From the NCBI GenBank assembly GCA_050875145.1, contig JBNMLH010000007.1, positions 1 to 64,000 of the forward strand: a stretch of 64,000 nucleotides of DNA, given 5' to 3'. The stretch is from CAG-411 sp050875145 (GTDB taxonomy: Bacteria; Bacillota; Clostridia; Lachnospirales; Lachnospiraceae). Positions 61,201 to 64,000 of this stretch are shown one piece after another. Position 1 is the first letter of the stretch. The number at the start of each line of letters is the position of its first letter. The notes below the pieces were generated by a model, which did no database searches, had not been told where the DNA came from, and saw only the letters and a program-made list of their open reading frames with translations. Made by a program: the position numbers and the translations under genes.

Positions 61201-62086
61201 TGCACCACAGGCAAAGAGTAAAGACATAACGTTTAGTATCGAAAAAAAGAATATATTTGATCAGGCATATATAGGTGATCCTTTGCGATTGAATCAGGTG
61301 TTAATTAATCTATTGTCCAACGCACTTAAATTTACAGATGCAGAAGGTACTATCACGTTATCTGTAAAGGAAAATCGAAGAGAGGGAAGGGAATGTTATA
61401 TTTGCTTTACTGTTTCAGATACTGGTGTTGGAATGAGTGAAGAGTTTATGAAGAATATGTATAAACCTTTTGAACAGGAAAATGCTACCAGTGCTCAGGG
61501 AATGAAGGGAACAGGATTAGGACTTTCTATTACCAAAAATCTGATTGGGCTTATGGATGGGCATATTAAGTGTAAGAGCAAAAAAGGTGAAGGAACTACT
61601 TTTATAGTAGAAATTAAGATGGACACTGTGAATAAAGTAGAAAATTTGTGGATAAGTGACGGAACAGAAAAAGCAACGGTGGATAAACAGAAGTTAAATC
61701 TGCTTGTTGGTAAAAAAATTCTGTTAGCGGAGGATAATGAACTTAACCAGGAAATAGCGGTTACTATGTTAGAGATGCTTCATATAGAAGTGGATTGTGT
61801 TGAAAACGGGGATTTGGCTGTTCAAAAATTCTTGGAAATGGGAAGCTTTTATTATGATATGATTCTTATGGATATACGGATGCCCGTTAAAAATGGATTG
61901 GATGCAACCGCAGATATTCGTGCCATTCATGGAAAGTATGCAGAGGAGGTGCCTATTTTAGCGATGAGTGCGAATGCTTTTGCAGAAGATAAGGCAAAGG
62001 CATTTGCCAATGGAATGACGGATTATATTGTAAAACCAATTGATATTGACCTGCTGAATGAAATGCTATTAAAATATCTCACCTAG
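58256..62086 (+). CDS. Hybrid sensor histidine kinase with degenerate GGDEF domain
   Basis: A 1276-residue soluble multidomain protein. In order: PAS (about 15-120), a GGDEF-like domain (about 140-300) with DIDNMKQIQ retained but the active site reading GSDKF, a GAF-like domain (about 335-480), two or three PAS domains (about 495-850), and HisKA (SRMSHEIRTPMNAIIGM, about H904). The ATPase contains GTGLGLSI, and the receiver has the acceptor aspartate in MILMDIRMPVKNG (about 1204). The altered GGDEF probably cannot make cyclic-di-GMP and may sense nucleotides. ATG 58256 follows a G-run Shine-Dalgarno; a TTG at 58232 is an alternative. Confidence 0.9.
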   Translation: MIHESDANINKILTELSDEISFEYDVASDTMLFSERYKSVYGRKNKIPHFYRECRKRDALSENTVVQLDELRRMIDYGDVNRYLQIQWPDKNEKYEWCEIVFRHVIDNAGNIKAVGIWRNIDRQKREQIMLKYQIATEDISGVQNRSGIEQLVGKELQFLELGETAALFLIDIDNMKQIQSTFGVLAAEELLRLFAKELLVHFHEDGIVGHLGSDKFLVYVRSVKEKDTAKILAKRMQKLLKSLSSRLNLNKEVTICIGIALVTESIPYKDALAEADIALRHGKNNGKNQYVFYSQNIHTERYIRKPTLGRMDRNKKMYDAGKIWSDLLELLFNNGNNQQGIEDALELIGNLFRLDKIMVWEYVSEEGTVSNTIQWAREGIPNTKEHQQNIKFLDSEINYVHNSEGIFYCTGLETMPERMREYANWERIQSLLQARIIGDGDICLGLIDFAVCQSGRVWVQEEVDLLLLMSKVIGEVIRRRQMSSKMEKYYRNTRNILDNVVTGICVIDQDTKEIYYRNDAMTGLLSEVENQCETCILNVDKQKTNCLIDNLANCRNESKGYVVRDEKTGKDYEVKSTRMLWENKKKAYIITVNEHLASAEELERKRKQEYLEKRYAFIYSHSCDCIFDIDVENDEYDVTVVKEGAAWPGLEKHGTYSKMFTAQIEKSVAVEDKERVCSKFSLDALRNSVCRGDSLIMDSFVVYSRQDSLHSKEIRAFILEENGKRNVVATYCDVTEQRKKEMQDVLERQKLNQAVVSVYPVVFSVNVTQNELLVMANENNIASLNRLDTSVSSAVLEMAMHLHPEDRDRFMVTFDRENLRKRFSEGNNEIGIEFRFRFSDNNYHWVSIACIRIDNPLNEDLLIYLFARNIDSQKEMEQNLKDALSVAERASEAKSDFLSRMSHEIRTPMNAIIGMTEIAKTAVDKPDSIANYLKKVEVSAQYLLSLINNILDMSRIESNKIVIEKKEFHMQYLLDNIKNIIAPQAKSKDITFSIEKKNIFDQAYIGDPLRLNQVLINLLSNALKFTDAEGTITLSVKENRREGRECYICFTVSDTGVGMSEEFMKNMYKPFEQENATSAQGMKGTGLGLSITKNLIGLMDGHIKCKSKKGEGTTFIVEIKMDTVNKVENLWISDGTEKATVDKQKLNLLVGKKILLAEDNELNQEIAVTMLEMLHIEVDCVENGDLAVQKFLEMGSFYYDMILMDIRMPVKNGLDATADIRAIHGKYAEEVPILAMSANAFAEDKAKAFANGMTDYIVKPIDIDLLNEMLLKYLT

Positions 62087-62210
62087 GAAAATTAACTTTT
62101 TAGTGTAAATTTATAAAAAGTATGATATACTAGGCAGTGAGTGACTTGACAGATAGGAAGTAGCACGTTGTGTTACTAAGTATAGAGTGAATATTTAGGA
62201 GGAAAATGAA

Positions 62211-63239
62211 ATGGGAATTACTTATAAGAAGCCTGTACCTACTCCGGAGCAGATTCGCGAAGAGTATAAGGTACCCCAGCATGTAAAAGAATTAAAAGCA
62301 AAGAGAGATCAGGAGATTAAGGATGTAATTGCAGGAAAAGACGATCGTTTTCTTGTAATTATAGGACCATGTTCTGCAGATAGAGAGGATAGTGTATTAG
62401 ATTATTTGACTCGTTTAGCAAAGGTAAACGAAAAGGTAAGTGATAGATTAATCATTATTCCTCGTGTTTATACAAATAAGCCTAGAACAACAGGTGAGGG
62501 CTACAAAGGTATGGTACATCAGCCAGACCCAGAGCAGGCACCGGATTTATTAGGTGGTTTAAAGGCAATTCGTGAACTTCATATTAAGGCAGCGGATGTA
62601 AGTGGTATGACTTGCGCAGATGAGATGCTTTATCCAGAAAATTTTATGTATTTGGATGATATTTTATCTTATGTGGCAGTAGGTGCTCGTTCCGTAGAGA
62701 ATCAACAACATCGCTTGGTTGTCAGCGGTATGGATATTGCAGCAGGTATGAAGAATCCAACCAGTGGAGGCTTGGGTGTTATGCTTAATTCTGTTCTTGC
62801 AGGACAGATTCCACAGGAATTTTTATATCGTCAGTATGAGGTACATACAGATGGAAATCCATATGCTCATTGCATACTTCGTGGTGCAGTAAATAAATAT
62901 GGTGCATCGTTCCCTAACTATTATTATGAAGATTTATTAATGCTTAGCCAGTTATATGCAAAGAGAGAATTGCAGAATCCTGCAGCTGTAGTGGATGCAA
63001 ATCATGCAAACTCAAATAAGAAATTTAAAGAGCAGATTCGTATCGTACATGATATCCTAAATTCCAGAAAGTTAAATGGAGATGTCAATAAACTTGTTAA
63101 GGGTGTTATGATTGAGAGTTATATCGAGGAAGGAAACCAGCCAGTAGGTGGTGGCTGTTATGGTAAATCTATTACAGACCCATGTCTTGGATGGGATGAT
63201 ACAGAACGATTGTTATATGAGATTGCAGAGAAGTGCTAA
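62211..63239 (+). CDS. 3-deoxy-7-phosphoheptulonate synthase (DAHP synthase, class I)
   Basis: A 342-residue AroG/AroF-type enzyme that condenses phosphoenolpyruvate and erythrose-4-phosphate, the first step of aromatic amino acid synthesis. Family motifs are IIGPCSADREDSVLDYL (about 47-63), PRVYTNKPRTTGEGYKGM (about 81-98), NPTSGGLGVMLNS and VDANHANSNKKF (about 263). It is preceded by AGGAGG. It stands apart from other aro genes, so the regulation type (Phe, Tyr or Trp feedback) cannot be read. Confidence 0.95.
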   Translation: MGITYKKPVPTPEQIREEYKVPQHVKELKAKRDQEIKDVIAGKDDRFLVIIGPCSADREDSVLDYLTRLAKVNEKVSDRLIIIPRVYTNKPRTTGEGYKGMVHQPDPEQAPDLLGGLKAIRELHIKAADVSGMTCADEMLYPENFMYLDDILSYVAVGARSVENQQHRLVVSGMDIAAGMKNPTSGGLGVMLNSVLAGQIPQEFLYRQYEVHTDGNPYAHCILRGAVNKYGASFPNYYYEDLLMLSQLYAKRELQNPAAVVDANHANSNKKFKEQIRIVHDILNSRKLNGDVNKLVKGVMIESYIEEGNQPVGGGCYGKSITDPCLGWDDTERLLYEIAEKC

Positions 63240-63324
63240 GGAAAATATAGGTTGCTATTAAGAAAAAGGTAGTTTTTTATTGATAAAAAGTTGCAATAGC
63301 ATGCCTTATGTGCTAAAATATACT

Positions 63325-63450
63325 CCTAACCTAGAGGGAGTAATCAGCATAATGAATATGTAATACTGTCGACACAATGGCAATAGCCCGGTAGTATTTT
63401 AAATGATGAGACTCGTGGATAGACGTTTGTGCTATCCATGAGTCTTTTTT
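63325..63450 (+). promoter_or_regulatory. Probable yybP-ykoY manganese riboswitch with terminator, before mntP
   Basis: AGGGAGTA (about 63335), then CTGTCGACA, TGGCAA, CCCGGTAGTA and GATGAGAC follow the general order of the yybP-ykoY Mn2+ riboswitch. Directly after it GACTCGTGGATAG pairs with CTATCCATGAGTC (63410-63444), followed by TTTTTT, a terminator the aptamer could disrupt. The downstream gene is the manganese exporter mntP, the usual target. I could not verify the fold. Confidence 0.6.
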
Positions 63451-63535
63451 AATCTATAGAAAAGATTGTTCTATAGATTAACTTTATTTTGTATGCTGTA
63501 TTTATTTTATAAACACACAAGGAGGAAATTTTATT

Positions 63536-64000
63536 ATGAGTCTTTTGGAGTTATTTATTTTGGCAGTTGGTTTGTCTATGGATGCCTTTGCAGTTTCAAT
63601 TTGTAAAGGTTTGTCCTTGGGGAAGATTAAGGGAAAACATATGTGTATTGCAGGAGCATGGTTTGGAGGATTTCAGGCAATTATGCCATTGATTGGGTAT
63701 TTTCTGGGATACTTATTTGCAGAAATGATTACAAAATATGATCATTGGATTGCTTTTATCCTACTGTTGTTTATTGGAGGAAAAATGATACAGGAAGCAT
63801 TAGGCTCGGAAGAAAATCTGGATGCCAATATGGACCCGAAAAGTATGTTCTTATTAGCAATTGCAACAAGTATTGATGCATTAGCAGTAGGAGTGACATT
63901 TGCTTTTCTAAAAGTTTCTATTGTTCCAGCGGTAACTTTTATTGGTGTTGTGACCTTTGTCTGTTCAGCAATAGGAGTAAAAATTGGAAGTGTATTTGGA
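63536..64000 (+). CDS. mntP: Manganese efflux pump MntP (truncated by the window edge)
   Basis: The first 155 residues of a membrane protein that exports Mn2+. The twin conserved motifs GLSMDAFAVSICKG (about 12-25) and ATSIDALAVGVTFAF (about 108-122) hold the metal-binding aspartates. Multiple membrane segments are visible. The start ATG 63536 follows AAGGAGG (63519-63525). The stop lies beyond the window. The riboswitch-like leader predicts induction by excess manganese. Confidence 0.92.
   Translation, partial: MSLLELFILAVGLSMDAFAVSICKGLSLGKIKGKHMCIAGAWFGGFQAIMPLIGYFLGYLFAEMITKYDHWIAFILLLFIGGKMIQEALGSEENLDANMDPKSMFLLAIATSIDALAVGVTFAFLKVSIVPAVTFIGVVTFVCSAIGVKIGSVFG

Overview
The window is the replication-origin region of a low-GC Firmicute, most likely a Lachnospiraceae member. 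The evidence is the classic order gyrA-gyrB-recF-yaaA-dnaN-dnaA / oriC / rpmH-rnpA-yidD-yidC-jag-mnmE-mnmG-rsmG, AT-rich sequence with strong Shine-Dalgarno sites, a DUF3881 gene (a family I associate with Lachnospiraceae), the sporulation genes spmA and spmB, and a 16S-type leader at the left edge. The genus cannot be named from the sequence alone.

Layout. 1-400: leftward leader that appears to run into a 16S rRNA gene just outside the window, with tRNA-Ser(GCU) in front of it. 406-1899: two-subunit class I fumarase. 2219-10858: leftward replication genes gyrA, gyrB, recF, yaaA, dnaN and dnaA. 10859-11441: oriC with about nine DnaA boxes; a weaker second cluster lies between dnaA and dnaN, so the origin looks bipartite. 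11442-18625: rightward rpmH to rsmG. 18772-21772: an alpha/beta-hydrolase-fold protein that has lost all three catalytic residues, then a DegS/DegU-type two-component pair. 21773-22679: a 907-base gap with a parS site, an extended -10 promoter, two 30-base direct repeats and hairpins. 22680-27923: parA and parB, separated by three unrelated genes, then DUF4446 and HD-GYP genes. 27924-32700: a serine T-box and serS, an sdpR-sdpI pair with paired operators, an LD-carboxypeptidase, and several copies of a structured repeat. 32680-36103: an OmpR-type regulator and a 917-residue sensor kinase. 36278-39278: DUF3881, tRNA-Glu, an L,D-transpeptidase and tRNA-Arg. 39279-46737: nfo, then a block syntenic with Bacillus yaaO-tmk-yaaR-holB-yaaT-yabB-rsmI, with a guanylate-kinase-like protein in the tmk position. 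46927-49462: bioY under a BirA-type operator, spmA, abrB and tRNA-Lys. 49553-64000: a SwrC-like RND transporter with a coiled-coil insertion, a DUF885 lipoprotein, spmB, a glycosyltransferase, ndk, a hybrid sensor kinase with a degenerate GGDEF domain, DAHP synthase, and the start of mntP behind a probable manganese riboswitch.

Most genes are housekeeping. They cover chromosome replication and segregation (dnaA, dnaN, gyrAB, parAB, parS, holB), tRNA and rRNA modification (mnmE, mnmG, rsmG, rsmI, trmN6-like), envelope assembly (yidC, yidD, S66 peptidase, L,D-transpeptidase) and signalling. No prophage, CRISPR array or intact insertion sequence was seen. The most unusual non-coding material is the structured repeat family at 28.4-32.5 kb and the gap in front of parA.
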